Shown here piece after piece: positions 53,831 through 64,000 of a DNA stretch of 64,000 nucleotides (its first letter is position 1; each line of letters opens with the position of its first letter). The translations under genes were made by a program, and so were the position numbers. The notes beneath the pieces were generated by a model. It was not told the origin of the DNA and ran no database searches. It saw nothing but the letters and a program-made list of their open reading frames with translations. The DNA comes from Hepsetus odoe (Eukaryota > Chordata > Actinopteri > Characiformes > Hepsetidae), in the NCBI GenBank assembly GCA_017165825.1, contig CM029385.1:1031089-1095088 (forward strand). Direction: 5' to 3'.

Positions 53831-54359
53831 GGGGTGGGGGGGTTATCCAGCACGTAATGGGCCACTCATTGTCAAAACCAAACTTTAGACTTAATCGATC
53901 TACTTCATCGTTTGATGTAATGTAGAGGACGAAAAATGTCAATGTTTGAAATACTTTCTGTGTGCAGTGGACATGTCGTCCCCGTGTCTGTATGGGTTCC
54001 ACCAGGAGCTCTCCAGGTCAGGTGGACTGGAGATCCTGCATTCTGATTAAATTAATCACATTCATTTTACAACACCATCATTTCACCGTTTACTACTTAG
54101 TGCTTCAGAAAATGATCGACAACGAAGTACAAAGATCTGGATCTATGAAAATGAGCAAACAGATAAAACGAGTGGATGGTTTTACAAGTCACACTTTCCA
54201 TGTTTGGTGAAGGCGATACTCAAATGGTGGAAACGTTTATGATGATGAACTCTCAGGAGAACCTGGACAAACTGCCTGTAATCCCAAATCCCTCCTGACA
54301 CCTTCTCCATCCGACTTCCGATTATTATGTTTACACCCATCAGCCCTTGCTCTTCAAAT
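53831..54359. other. Intergenic sequence
   Basis: A G-run at 53829-53841 and a SINE family 3 fragment at about 53960-54040 (catgtcgtccccgtgtctgt). Nothing else was recognised. Confidence 0.5.
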
Positions 54360-54560
54360 GGGGATTGTGGGCTTGAAACCCATAGCAGAAGGCTGTCCTG
54401 AGGTTCCCCTGAGCAAGGTACCGTCCCCAACACTTCTCCCTGGGGCCTGGATATGCCTGCCCACTGCTGGACGATGTGTGTGGGTTTAAGTACAGAGGAT
54501 GTATTTGGTTTTAGTTCACAGTGTTCACGATGACAAGCAGTCGCTTTCGCTTTCACTTTG
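54360..54560 (+). mobile_element. SINE family 1
   Basis: It contains gagcaaggtaccgtcccca, ctggatatgcctgcccact and a tail with tcgctttcgctttcac. Its 3' part belongs to the left arm of an inverted repeat. Confidence 0.8.
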
Positions 54561-54583
54561 AAGGATTAACACAAAGGGTGGTC
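54484..54583 (+). repeat. Left arm of a 100-bp inverted repeat
   Basis: It matches the reverse complement of 55486-55585 with about three mismatches. The match covers the SINE tail and about 24 bp of non-SINE flank (aaggattaacacaaagggtg). Confidence 0.88.
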
Positions 54584-55041
54584 TTGATGATTACTTATTG
54601 TTCTCTGTGGAGCAAATGAAACGATCTCTGTCTACAATAACATGTTCAACAAACAAACTTGTCTTGCTTTACGTCTAGAATGATTTTTCACTTGTGAGTC
54701 ACAGAGCAGGACCGCAGTCACGGTCTTGTTACATGTTTTGTTGATCTAACACATTTTTAATACACACTTTTTTTCAAAAAAAACACACAAAAACTTTTGT
54801 GGCCAACTTAAATATCAGCCTGTTTATTATTTTTATGTTTCATTTCTTCCCTGTTATGTAAAAGTAACTAGAAGCTATGGATGAAAAAAAGGCCAAAATG
54901 TCCGATTAATTTATGTTGCGCTTTTACAACAAGCAGCTTTACAGAAACTGGGTCTGAGCCCTGATTGGGTAAGCTGAGGGCGACAGAGGCAAGGAAGAAC
55001 TCCCCCAGTTACAGAGTCCATTAAACAAACATAAACATAAA
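54584..55041. other. AT-rich spacer inside the inverted repeat
   Basis: No gene. Poly-A/T stretches around 54770-54790 and no recognised element. Confidence 0.5.
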
Positions 55042-55385
55042 CACCAAATACCGAACAAACCCAAACACCCAATACCAAACACACCCAAACAGCCAACATC
55101 AGACAAACAGAACACCCAACACCAAACAAACCCAAACAGCCAACACCAAACAAACAGAACACCCAACACCAAGCAAACCCAACACCAAACATCAAACAAC
55201 CAGAACACCCAACACCAAACAAACCCAAACAACCAACAACAAACAAACAGAACAAACCCAAACAACCAACATCAAACAAACAGAACACCCAACACCAAAC
55301 AAACCCAAACAGCCAACATCAAACAAACAGAACACCCAACACCAAACAAACCTAAACATCAAACAAACAGAACACCCAATACCAA
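55042..55385 (-). repeat. Inverted short arm of the 24-bp minisatellite
   Basis: Units such as acacccaacaccaaacaa and cccaaacagccaaca are the reverse complement of the 24-bp unit of the large array that starts at 55587. About 14 degenerate units. Confidence 0.9.
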
Positions 55386-55485
55386 ACGACAGCAGCCTAA
55401 ACTGGAGTGACTGAGGAAAGGGTTTGAGGATCAGGACGTTAGAGTTATATATAACTGTCTCTGTGTTCTGACCAGTATCAGCCTG

Positions 55486-55585
55486 GACCACCCTTTGTGT
55501 TAATCCTTCAAAGTGAAAGCAAAAGTGACTGCTTGTAATCGTGAACACTGTGAACTAAAACCAAATACATCCTCTGTACTTAAAC
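55486..55585 (-). repeat. Right arm of the 100-bp inverted repeat
   Basis: It ends in gtacttaaac, immediately before the large minisatellite begins. See the left arm at 54484-54583. Confidence 0.88.
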
Positions 55586-55586
55586 A

Positions 55587-58495
55587 TAGGATGTTTGATT
55601 TTGTTTGGTGTTGGGTGTTTGATTTTGTTTGGTGTTGGGTGTTTGGGTTTGTTTGGTGTTGGGTGTTTGGGTTTGTTTGGTGTTGGATGTTCTGGTTTGT
55701 TTGGTGTTGGGTGTTTGGGTTTGTTTGATGTTGGATGTTTGATTTTGTTTGGTGTTGGATGTTTGGGTTTGTTTGGTGTTGGATGTTTGATTTTGTTTGG
55801 TGTTGGATGTTTGGGTTTGTTTGGTGTTTAGGTTTGTTTGATGTTGGATGTTTGATTTTGTTTGGTGTTGGATGTTTGGGTTTGTTTGATGTTGGATGTT
55901 TGATATTGTTTGGTGTTGGATGTTTGGGTTTGTTTGATGTTGGATGTCTGATATTGTTTGGTGTTGGATGTTTGGGTTTGTTTGATGTTGGATGTTTGAT
56001 TTTGTTTGGTGTTGGGTGTTCTGGTTTGTTCGGTATTGGGTGTTTAGGTTTGTTTGATGTTGGATGTTTGGGTTTGTTTGGTGTTGGGTGTTTGTGTTTA
56101 TTTGGTTTCGGGTGTTTGGGTTTGTTTGGTGTTGGATGTTTGGGTTTATTTGGTTTCGGGTGTTTGGGTTTGTTTGGTGTTGGGTGTTTGGGTTTGTTTG
56201 GTGTTGGGTGTTTGGGTTTGTTTGGTGTTGGGTGTTTGGGTTTGTTTGGTGTTGGGTGTTTGGGTTTGTTTGGTGTTGGGTGTTTGGGTTTGTTTGGTGT
56301 TGGGTGTTTGGGTTTGTTTGGTGTTGGGTGTTTGGGTTTGTTTGGTGTTGGGTGTTTGGGTTTGTTTGGTGTTGGGTGTTTGGGTTTGTTTGGTGTTGGG
56401 TGTTTGGGTTTGTTTGGTGTTGGGTGTTTGGGTTTGTTTGGTGTTGGGTGTTTGGGTTTGTTTGGTGTTGGGTGTTTGGGTTTGTTTGGTGTTGGGTGTT
56501 TGGGTTTGTTTGGTGTTGGGTGTTTGGGTTTGTTTGGTGTTGGGTGTTTGGGTTTGTTTGGTGTTGGGTGTTTGGGTTTGTTTGGTGTTGGGTGTTTGGG
56601 TTTGTTTGGTGTTGGGTGTTTGGGTTTGTTTGGTGTTGGGTGTTTGGGTTTGTTTGGTGTTGGGTGTTTGGGTTTGTTTGGTGTTGGGTGTTTGGGTTTG
56701 TTTGGTGTTGGGTGTTTGGGTTTGTTTGGTGTTGGGTGTTTGGGTTTGTTTGGTGTTGGGTGTTTGGGTTTGTTTGGTGTTGGGTGTTTGGGTTTGTTTG
56801 GTGTTGGGTGTTTGGGTTTGTTTGGTGTTGGGTGTTTGGGTTTGTTTGGTGTTGGGTGTTTGGGTTTGTTTGGTGTTGGGTGTTTGGGTTTGTTTGGTGT
56901 TGGGTGTTTGGGTTTGTTTGGTGTTGGGTGTTTGGGTTTGTTTGGTGTTGGGTGTTTGGGTTTGTTTGGTGTTGGGTGTTTGGGTTTGTTTGGTGTTGGG
57001 TGTTTGGGTTTGTTTGGTGTTGGGTGTTTGGGTTTGTTTGGTGTTGGGTGTTTGGGTTTGTTTGGTGTTGGGTGTTTGGGTTTGTTTGGTGTTGGGTGTT
57101 TGGGTTTGTTTGGTGTTGGGTGTTTGGGTTTGTTTGGTGTTGGGTGTTTGGGTTTGTTTGGTGTTGGGTGTTTGGGTTTGTTTGGTGTTGGGTGTTTGGG
57201 TTTGTTTGGTGTTGGGTGTTTGGGTTTGTTTGGTGTTGGGTGTTTGGGTTTGTTTGGTGTTGGGTGTTTGGGTTTGTTTGGTGTTGGGTGTTTGGGTTTG
57301 TTTGGTGTTGGGTGTTTGGGTTTGTTTGGTGTTGGGTGTTTGGGTTTGTTTGGTGTTGGGTGTTTGGGTTTGTTTGGTGTTGGGTGTTTGGGTTTGTTTG
57401 GTGTTGGGTGTTTGGGTTTGTTTGGTGTTGGGTGTTTGGGTTTGTTTGGTGTTGGGTGTTTGGGTTTGTTTGGTGTTGGGTGTTTGGGTTTGTTTGGTGT
57501 TGGGTGTTTGGGTTTGTTTGGTGTTGGGTGTTTGGGTTTGTTTGGTGTTGGGTGTTTGGGTTTGTTTGGTGTTGGGTGTTTGGGTTTGTTTGGTGTTGGG
57601 TGTTTGGGTTTGTTTGGTGTTGGGTGTTTGGGTTTGTTTGGTGTTGGGTGTTTGGGTTTGTTTGGTGTTGGGTGTTTGGGTTTGTTTGGTGTTGGGTGTT
57701 TAGGTTTGTTTGATGTTGGATGTTTGGGTTTGTTTGGTGTTGGGTGTTTGTGTTTATTTGGTTTCGGGTGTTTGGGTTTGTTTGGTGTTGGATGTTTGGG
57801 TTTATTTGGTTTCGGGTGTTTGGGTTTGTTTGGTGTTGGGTGTTTGGGTTTGTTTGGTGTTGGGTGTTTGGGTTTGTTTGGTTTCGGGGGTTTGGGTTTG
57901 TTTGGTGTTGGATGTTTGGGTTTGTTTGGTGTTGGGTGTTTGGGTTTGTTTGGTGTTGGGTGTTTGGGTTTGTTTGGTGTTGGGTGTTTAGGTTTGTTTG
58001 ATGTTGGATGTTTGGGTTTGTTTGGTGTTGGGTGTTCTGGTTTGTTCGGTGTTGGGTGTTTAGGTTTGTTTGATGTTGGATGTTTGGGTTTGTTTGGTGT
58101 TGGGTGTTTGTGTTTATTTGGTTTCGGGTGTTTGGGTTTGTTTGGTGTTGGATGTTTGGGTTTATTTGGTTTCGGGTGTTTGGGTTTGTTTGGTGTTGGG
58201 TGTTTGGGTTTGTTTGGTGTTGGGTGTTTGGGTTTGTTTGATGTTGGATGTTTGGGTTTGTTTGGTGTTGGGTGTTCTGGTTTGTTCGGTGTTGGGTGTT
58301 TAGGTTGGTTTGATGTTGGATGTTTGGGTTTGTTTGGTGTTGGGTGTTTGGGTTTATTTGGTTTCGGGTGTTTGGGTTTGTTTGATGTTGGATGTTTGGG
58401 TTTGTTTGGTGTTGGGTGTTTGTGTTTATTTGGTTTCGGGTGTTTGGGTTTGTTTGGTGTTGGGTGTTTGGGTTTGTTTGGTGTTGGGTGTTTGG
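55587..58495 (+). repeat. Giant 24-bp minisatellite, ~120 copies
   Basis: The unit combines gtttgggtttg and tttggtgttgggt (24 bp). Units at 56161-57700 are essentially identical (about 64 copies); the edges carry variants (ttcgggtgttt, gttctggtttg, gatgttggatg). Higher-order blocks with the same variant order recur near 56045-56170, 57700-57830 and 58060-58190. Because 24 is divisible by three and the unit has no stop, all three plus-strand frames stay open (931, 549 and 549 codons); none is a gene. Confidence 0.97.
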
Positions 58496-58962
58496 GAAGG
58501 ACCGATGGATGGAGACGTCAGAGAGAATAAAGGGAGAGTGGACGCTGTGGAGACACTGCTCTGTACTGGATGTGTGTTCTCTGTCATTGTCTTTATGCTG
58601 TATGTTGTCTGTCTGCTCCTGTTTTCTTATGTTCTCTGTGTCTCATGTGTAGAACCCTGGTTCTGGAGGAACGCTGTTTGGTTTCACTGGGTTCTGTGTG
58701 TGTGGCTGAAATGACACTAAAACCAACATGACTTTTACTTCTTGAACGGCTCCTTCAATCCTGCGAGTGAGAATCAAGTTTATTGACACGGACTGCTGTT
58801 CACACTCCTTCCGTCACTGTTTTTATAAAACATTGAAATAAACTCCTGCTAAATGAAACCATAAGTATTTTATGAAACACTGTAGATTTAATCCTCTCTT
58901 CTGCGTGATTAACTGTTCATGAGTAAAATGTTTCTGTTTAGCAGGAACGTGAGGAGACGTTA
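58496..58962. other. Intergenic between the minisatellite and the P450
   Basis: Unique sequence with no recognised gene. A plus-strand AATAAA at 58836-58841 has no gene to serve. Confidence 0.45.
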
Positions 58963-58968
58963 TTTATT
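58963..58968 (-). terminator. Polyadenylation signal of the CYP2 gene
   Basis: AATAAA on the minus strand, about 83 bases after the stop codon. Confidence 0.75.
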
Positions 58969-59050
58969 GGGTTTGGATTTTGATAGAAGTGGACGCTGGA
59001 CTGTCCTCAGGCGTGTCCGTGTTTGGGAGTTGTCTTCATCTGTTGGACCA

Positions 59051-60495
59051 TCAGCGAGTTACGGCGAGTATCGTGAAGGCTCTGGGGCCTGAGGTGATGC
59101 CCACCGTTCTCTCTAACCCCAGAGTCCGACCCTCCGGCGCTCGGAAAGAGAAGCGCTGCATCAGGGAAGTGAAGAAGAGGAAGAGCTCCATACGAGCCAG
59201 CTGTTCACCTGGACACGCCCGCTTCCCTGCCAGAGCACAGGAGACACACACGGTCCTGAGAACAAACCTTCACATCGCCTGTCCTGCATTCACATTCACC
59301 CACTGTGTCTGGTTAACGTGAAAGTGAAAGTGACTGTCATCGTGAACACAGTGAGACACAATGAAATGACACCTCTGCGTTTCTCCCACACACACCGTCC
59401 AGCAGGGGGCAGCTACTGAAAGTTCCTGGGGAGCAGTGACAGGGACGGTACCTTTCTCACAGATACCTCAGGGCAACCAACTGTTTTGGGAGAGCTTCTG
59501 ATCCTGGGGCCTAGTCCCTAAACACTAGAACATCACTGCCCGATTATCCCCGAGTCCTGAATGAGATAAATATGTGAGTTTAAGTTTAAAAACTTAAAGC
59601 TGAATTTTTTACAATTTTATTTTCATTTCTGCATTCTTTTTGGACTAAATTGTAAAAAAGGACTGAAATAAAGGACTGCTTTTTTTAAAATTGCTGCACA
59701 ATTCAGCTTTTTTCAAGTGATCCAACCTTTAAAGTGTTTAATAAAGTTAATACTTGTCCTCAAGGTCCAGTTTGTTGCTTAGATACAGATACTCAGGAAT
59801 AATGGGGCAGATTTGTACCTTTTAACCCAGTTTTATACGGTAGAACAATGAAATAGAACATCTGGAGTCGGGACAGGGTGCAGGGGCCTTAAAAATAAAC
59901 TCGCAGAGGAAAAAATGGTGCAAGGTACCGTCCCAGTGATGGTTTGGTGCCTTATATAATAAATACCTAAACACCTAAACCTGAGGGCAGTGGAATGTTT
60001 AGGGACTGGGCTTCAGGTTTGGAAGGTTGTTGGCTCGAATCCCAGACCAGTATGTTGTCCTGAGGATCCCCATCTCTGCTCCCCGGGTGCTGGATATGTC
60101 TGTCCCCTGCTGGACGGCGGGTGAGTGTGTTAAATACAGAGGATGTGTTTGGTTTTGGTTCACTGTGTTCACAATGACAAACAGTCACTTTCACTTTCAC
60201 ACTCCCTTTCTTTGACAATAAAATCAGACTTTCTGTCCCAGTTACCGATGGAGAAGGGGATGAAGTTTTCTTTCTTTGTAAATTTGCCTTTCTGGTCCAG
60301 AAAGTGTCCCGGGTTGAACTCATCTGGGGTGTCGTACTCGTCCCTGTCCTGCAGGATTGGCTCCAGCATTGGGATGACTATGGTCCCCTGGTGGGACATG
60401 CAGAACAGGGTGTCAGAAAAAAAGGATCAAATCAGGATGCAAAACAAGCAAGCAAACAAACGAACAAACAAACAATAACACACACATATATATAC

Positions 60496-60530
<35 letters not shown>

Positions 60531-63500
60531 CACACACACACATATAATACTAATTGAAATGCATTCGTATTTACATAATATTCTTTTTTATGCAGGGAAG
60601 TATTTCACTACAGTTGTCCTGTGTAACTGTGTAAGTATAATACACTGATTAATTCAGATGCAGGACACCGGGTCCCCAGAACTGGACATGAACACCACTG
60701 TGCTGGATGCATATTGTGACTATACTGAACCAAAAAAAAAAAATCACTCTGAAGGACCACCTCTTGAAACTCAGGATGGACTGTTGCTTCCTGCTGCCAC
60801 CAGAGGACACTGTCTCCCCATGTCTCTGTGTAACTTGATGACGTATCATCACCTGAACTAAAGGTGTGAGGACATTTCTGCCATTTCTAAGGGTTCTTAG
60901 CCTCTTATTTTTCATCAAATAGTCTGCAGATCTAGTTGTCGTCTCACGTTTTCAGTCCAGTCTCTGTACCTGAGCAGTTCTCCAGATCTTCCTGAAGGAC
61001 AGTGTTGTTGTCTCTCATGTTCAGTCCAGTCTCTGTACCTGAGCAGTTTGATAGTTCTGTGTTGGTTAATCCACACAGTGATCTACGTCTGAACCTTCAA
61101 GCAGAACAAAACATCTAACTTAAGACATGAAGCAGAGAAGAAACAGGTGCAGATGATTCCAGATGATCAGGTGATTTGTTGACTGCTGAACGCTGTGTGG
61201 GTAGAACCTCTGTATTTATAAATAAATAATGAAATAGTGTCAGTGCTGTGGTGTCTGACCTTTGGGATGACATGTCCCGCCACTGTTGTGTCCTTGTTTG
61301 CCACCCTGGGAGGCGCGAAGGGGACGACGTTGGAGAAGCGCTGGATCTCGTGAAGGACTGCATAAGTGTATGGCAACTGAGTTCTGTCATCCATCGAGGG
61401 TGGACGAATTTGTCCGATGACCTGATCTATTTCTGCCTGGACCTTCTCTGTAAGGCACAGAAGAGCTCATAAATCAAAGACCACGCTGAAACATGTCAGG
61501 GGGACCATCCAAGGCCATCAGTGATTGAGAAATGTTGGTCGTTTTGGAGAATTTATGCCACTGTTCCATCACCATGAGGGTAAAATACATGTTATATGCT
61601 AATGAGATATAAAGGACAGTCTGGGACAACTCTGAGGAGCTGCAGACCCTCTACATCAAGAAGACGTTTTTTGAAAGTGACTGTTTGTCATTCTGAGCCC
61701 AAAGCTGGTCTTCTAACCTACGCTAAGCTAACCTACTGATCTGGGATTTGAACCCATGACCTTCCAGTCCTGGGACCCAGTCCCAGAACACTAGACCGCC
61801 ACTGCCCCAAAGCTCTTAATAACAATAATAACTCAAATTACTGTGATTAAGATCATGATTATTGTATTTTCTTGGGGTGACGTAGCTGGGAAATGACCAA
61901 ACTCTCACATAATGACCACTGTGATGATGAAAGGTTGATAAAACCATGTTATTCTTTGTATTTCTATGGGCAGTCCTACCTTGCACTGTGGGATATTTGG
62001 CCATATAGAGCACAGCCCATCTGAGAGTGTTGGAGGTGGTTTCGGTTCCAGCACCAAACAGATCCACCACGCAGTACACCAGGTTCTCTTCTGTAAACTC
62101 AGCCTGGACGTCTTTGCACTGGAAGGATCATGAATGTTAACGGGAGGGAGGAGCTTTATCTGGAGAGTCATGGTTTGTGAACCTGGGTGCTTAGTAACTA
62201 CCTTCTCGATCTCCTCCAGATAGCAGTCAATATAGTCCCTGGGGTCATCCGGGTTTCTGTCCAGCTTGTGCCTCTGTATTTCTTCCCGGATGAAGTGTTT
62301 CACCTTTGCCAGGTTCCCGAAGGCTGTCTGGTGCTTTCCTGGGAGCCAGTACATGATTTTGGGGAAGATGTTGTAGATCTGGTAGAGAACAAGAAAGTAA
62401 AACACAACAAAATCCTTCATCTGTAACCCACACACTCTGTCCAGCATGGGGCAGCCATATCCAGGACCTTGCTGTGGTGTGGCACTCATACTTATGACAT
62501 GGGTTCCCTCTCAACATAAGTTCCCAAGAACAACTGAGGAGAAGTACTGCTACTACAGTGTTTCTGGGGTGGGATGCTCCCCAGAAAATAGTAACTATTT
62601 TTAAGGTGGGTTGACTCTGTACGCCTGTCTTTACACTTTTATTTTATTGCTGTACCCTCAAACATTAGATCATGGAAAATTTAAGATCAGCCCATGGACC
62701 ATGTTGTACCTTTGAAGGAACATCAAAAACACAGAACCTTTCAGTTAAATAAACTGGACTATTGAGCTCCCTTTGTATATTTATGAAACTCTTCCATGAG
62801 GCTCCTCTGCTTCGTACCCGTCCCCAGTTGGTCACCGGAAGCTGAAATGCGTCGTCCGAGTACTGCAGAATCTGATGGAAGTAGTGGTCATCGTATTCAA
62901 ACCTGTGGCCAAACACCAGGCTGCAGATGATGTTGGCCACTGTGTTGGTCAGCAAACGATGAGGGTCAAAGGGCAAACCTTAAAGACAACGCAAGGACAT
63001 AATGAGACATAAGATTAAACATGTGTCTGAAGAATGTGTGTCTCTTTGCAGGTAAAGACATGTCATTCGGTGGAGTCTTCTTTATGGTTTGAAGGATCTT
63101 TTAAAAGTTAGAGGGAAGTGATGACTAAGATATAACTAGACAAACATGATGAATTTTAGAAGACGTCTTAGCCCCTCCCCTACATTTGGGCTAGCCCGCA
63201 CTGGAACCGCAATGGGCTTAAACATCTCAAACGATTAGTTGGTCTGACCTCGGTACGTGTCCAGAGCTTCACACAGATAGCGAGTCTCCTGCAGGATGGC
63301 ATTCTCCAGAGTTTTCTTCCCCATGCCAAAGTTCTTCAGTGTGGACAAAGCAAAGCGTCTCTGGTGCCTCCATCTGTGTCCACTGGAGGAAATCAGGCCT
63401 GAAACATGGCCGATTATTGTCACATGTCATGAAGATGAAACATGTTGGTTATTATTAATACTAAATATTGCATCTAACTGGATGGTCTACATGAACATCC

Positions 63501-63942
63501 AGATCCAGAATTATTAAGAACTAACACACACTCCAGGTGCAGTGTGCTGAAACAACTATTCCCAGGGAACAGTGTTGGGATGGTACCTTGCTCAAGGGTA
63601 CCTCAGGGCAGCTTACCCCTCCAAGACTGATACCCTTGACTTTCTAATCATGAGGGCATGTAGCAAACCAGTAGCCCATCACTGCCCTAATAAAGATCTC
63701 CAAAAAGTGAAGAGTCCAGTGACCCAGAGTTCACAAACAGGGTGTAATTTCTCATGTAAATAAGGATGGACGTTCTTACCCAGTCGTCTGGTCAACCTGT
63801 CATTCAGAGGGTAGGAGGCCCGGTCACTGAAGGCTTCTCCCCGCTCCACAAAAGCCTCTTTGAAGCTCTTGTACCCGGACAGCAGAACACAGCCCTGATT
63901 CCCCATGTAAAGTGTGGTAACATCTCCGTACTTCTCATAAAC
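59051..63942 (-). CDS. Cytochrome P450 family 2, exons 2-9 (5' partial)
   Basis: Exons: 63942-63780, 63398-63249, 62978-62818, 62378-62202, 62118-61980, 61447-61260, 60387-60246, 59226-59051. Lengths 163, 150, 161, 177, 139, 188, 142 and 176 follow the conserved nine-exon CYP2 plan. They encode 431 residues; exon 1 (membrane anchor and Pro-rich hinge) must lie beyond 64000. CYP2 enzymes are ER-bound haem monooxygenases acting on xenobiotics, fatty acids or steroids. Seen: WRHQRRFALSTL (C helix), the I-helix FGAGTETTSNTLRW, the K-helix ExxR in LHEIQRF, PPRVANKDT, and the haem loop FSIGKRACPGEQLAR with the Cys ligand, split by the last intron after FSIG. All key residues are intact, so it is likely functional. 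Subfamily is not assigned. Confidence 0.93.
59312..59548 (-). mobile_element. SINE family 1 in the last CYP2 intron
   Basis: From gtgaaagtgaaagtgact through agcagggggcagctactga and gggacggtacctttctca to ccctaaacactagaacatc. Confidence 0.82.
59549..59995. other. AT-rich part of the last CYP2 intron
   Basis: No exon or recognised element between the two oppositely oriented SINEs. Confidence 0.5.
59996..60205 (+). mobile_element. SINE family 1 in the last CYP2 intron
   Basis: It contains ggctcgaatcccagaccag, tctgctccccgggtgctgga and tgtcccctgctggacgg, with the tail tcactttcactttcaca. It ends 41 bp before exon 8 sequence. Confidence 0.82.
60388..61259. other. CYP2 intron 7
   Basis: It has an (AAAC/AAGC)n stretch at 60445-60475 and a TA/CA microsatellite at 60480-60545, then tandem ~60-bp units at about 60940-61060 (tgttcagtccagtctctgta twice). 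No exon. Confidence 0.7.
61448..61979. other. CYP2 intron 6
   Basis: A reverse SINE family 1 fragment lies at about 61725-61806 (gggatttgaacccatgacct, agaacactagaccgccact). Otherwise unremarkable. Confidence 0.65.
62379..62817. other. CYP2 intron 4
   Basis: A SINE scrap near 62435-62470 (ccagcatggggcagccatat). Nothing else was recognised. Confidence 0.5.
63545..63690 (-). mobile_element. SINE family 1 fragment in CYP2 intron 2
   Basis: Reverse words gatggtaccttgctcaaggg and tacctcagggcagcttacc. Confidence 0.7.
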
Positions 63943-64000
63943 CTGTGGGCCCACATGTTTCAGTTATTTTACCGTGAGATCTGTTTCACCTCACCGACTC

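Noticed and set aside
54911..55288. 125-codon Cys/Phe/Leu/Gly-rich minus frame resembling a membrane protein
   Set aside because: Reading of the inverted 24-bp minisatellite arm.
55735..58530. Open frame of 931 codons (plus two of 549) reading CLGLFGVG-type repeats
   Set aside because: All three frames are open only because the 24-bp minisatellite unit has no stop and is divisible by three. There is no start context, splice sites, or domain.

Overview
The window is vertebrate nuclear DNA, almost certainly from a ray-finned (teleost) fish. The genes are intron-rich with GT-AG junctions. The spaces between exons are full of CA/TG and GA/CT microsatellites, minisatellites, decayed Tc1-like elements, RTE/L2-type LINE fragments and about fifteen copies of a tRNA-derived SINE. 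Species cannot be fixed from sequence alone. No CRISPR, operon, rRNA or genuine tRNA gene was seen.

Layout: (1) 0.56-15.3 kb, plus strand: a ten-exon Nance-Horan syndrome (NHS) family gene whose exon phases close perfectly into 1,421 codons, followed by a probable ~4.6 kb 3'UTR. (2) 20.6-26.1 kb, plus strand: CpG-rich promoter region and a nine-coding-exon gene for a 440-residue protein with a short coiled coil and two BEN domains (BEND2-like). In human, NHS and BEND2 are near neighbours on Xp22, so this looks like retained synteny. (3) 26.1-49.6 kb, minus strand, converging on the previous gene: the most remarkable locus here. A CpG-island first exon (acidic) and an exon with two AT-hooks are followed by 20 phase 0-0 exons carrying 21 intact BED-type zinc fingers. 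Downstream lies a seven-exon C-terminal cassette with coiled coil and one BEN domain, whose exon plan mirrors the BEN gene in (2). The last BED exon has its own stop codon, so two alternative C-termini (BED-only, ~1,905 aa; BED+BEN, ~2,183 aa) are predicted. (4) 51.2-53.05 kb, minus strand: a small gene for a secreted 171-residue LRAT/PLAAT-fold protein. (5) 54.4-58.5 kb: a ~2.9 kb, ~120-copy 24-bp minisatellite with a shorter inverted arm and a 100-bp inverted repeat. (6) 59.0-63.9 kb, minus strand: exons 2-9 of a family-2 cytochrome P450; exon 1 lies beyond the window.

How they fit together: the two convergent BEN genes look like paralogues, one of which acquired a large array of domesticated BED fingers (the DNA-binding module of hAT-type transposases, here without any transposase catalytic domain). 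AT-hooks, BED and BEN are all DNA/chromatin-binding modules, so the product is inferred to be a nuclear chromatin-targeting factor. The NHS, LRAT-like and CYP2 genes appear functionally unrelated to it. Much of the rest of the window is tandem repeat or SINE sequence.
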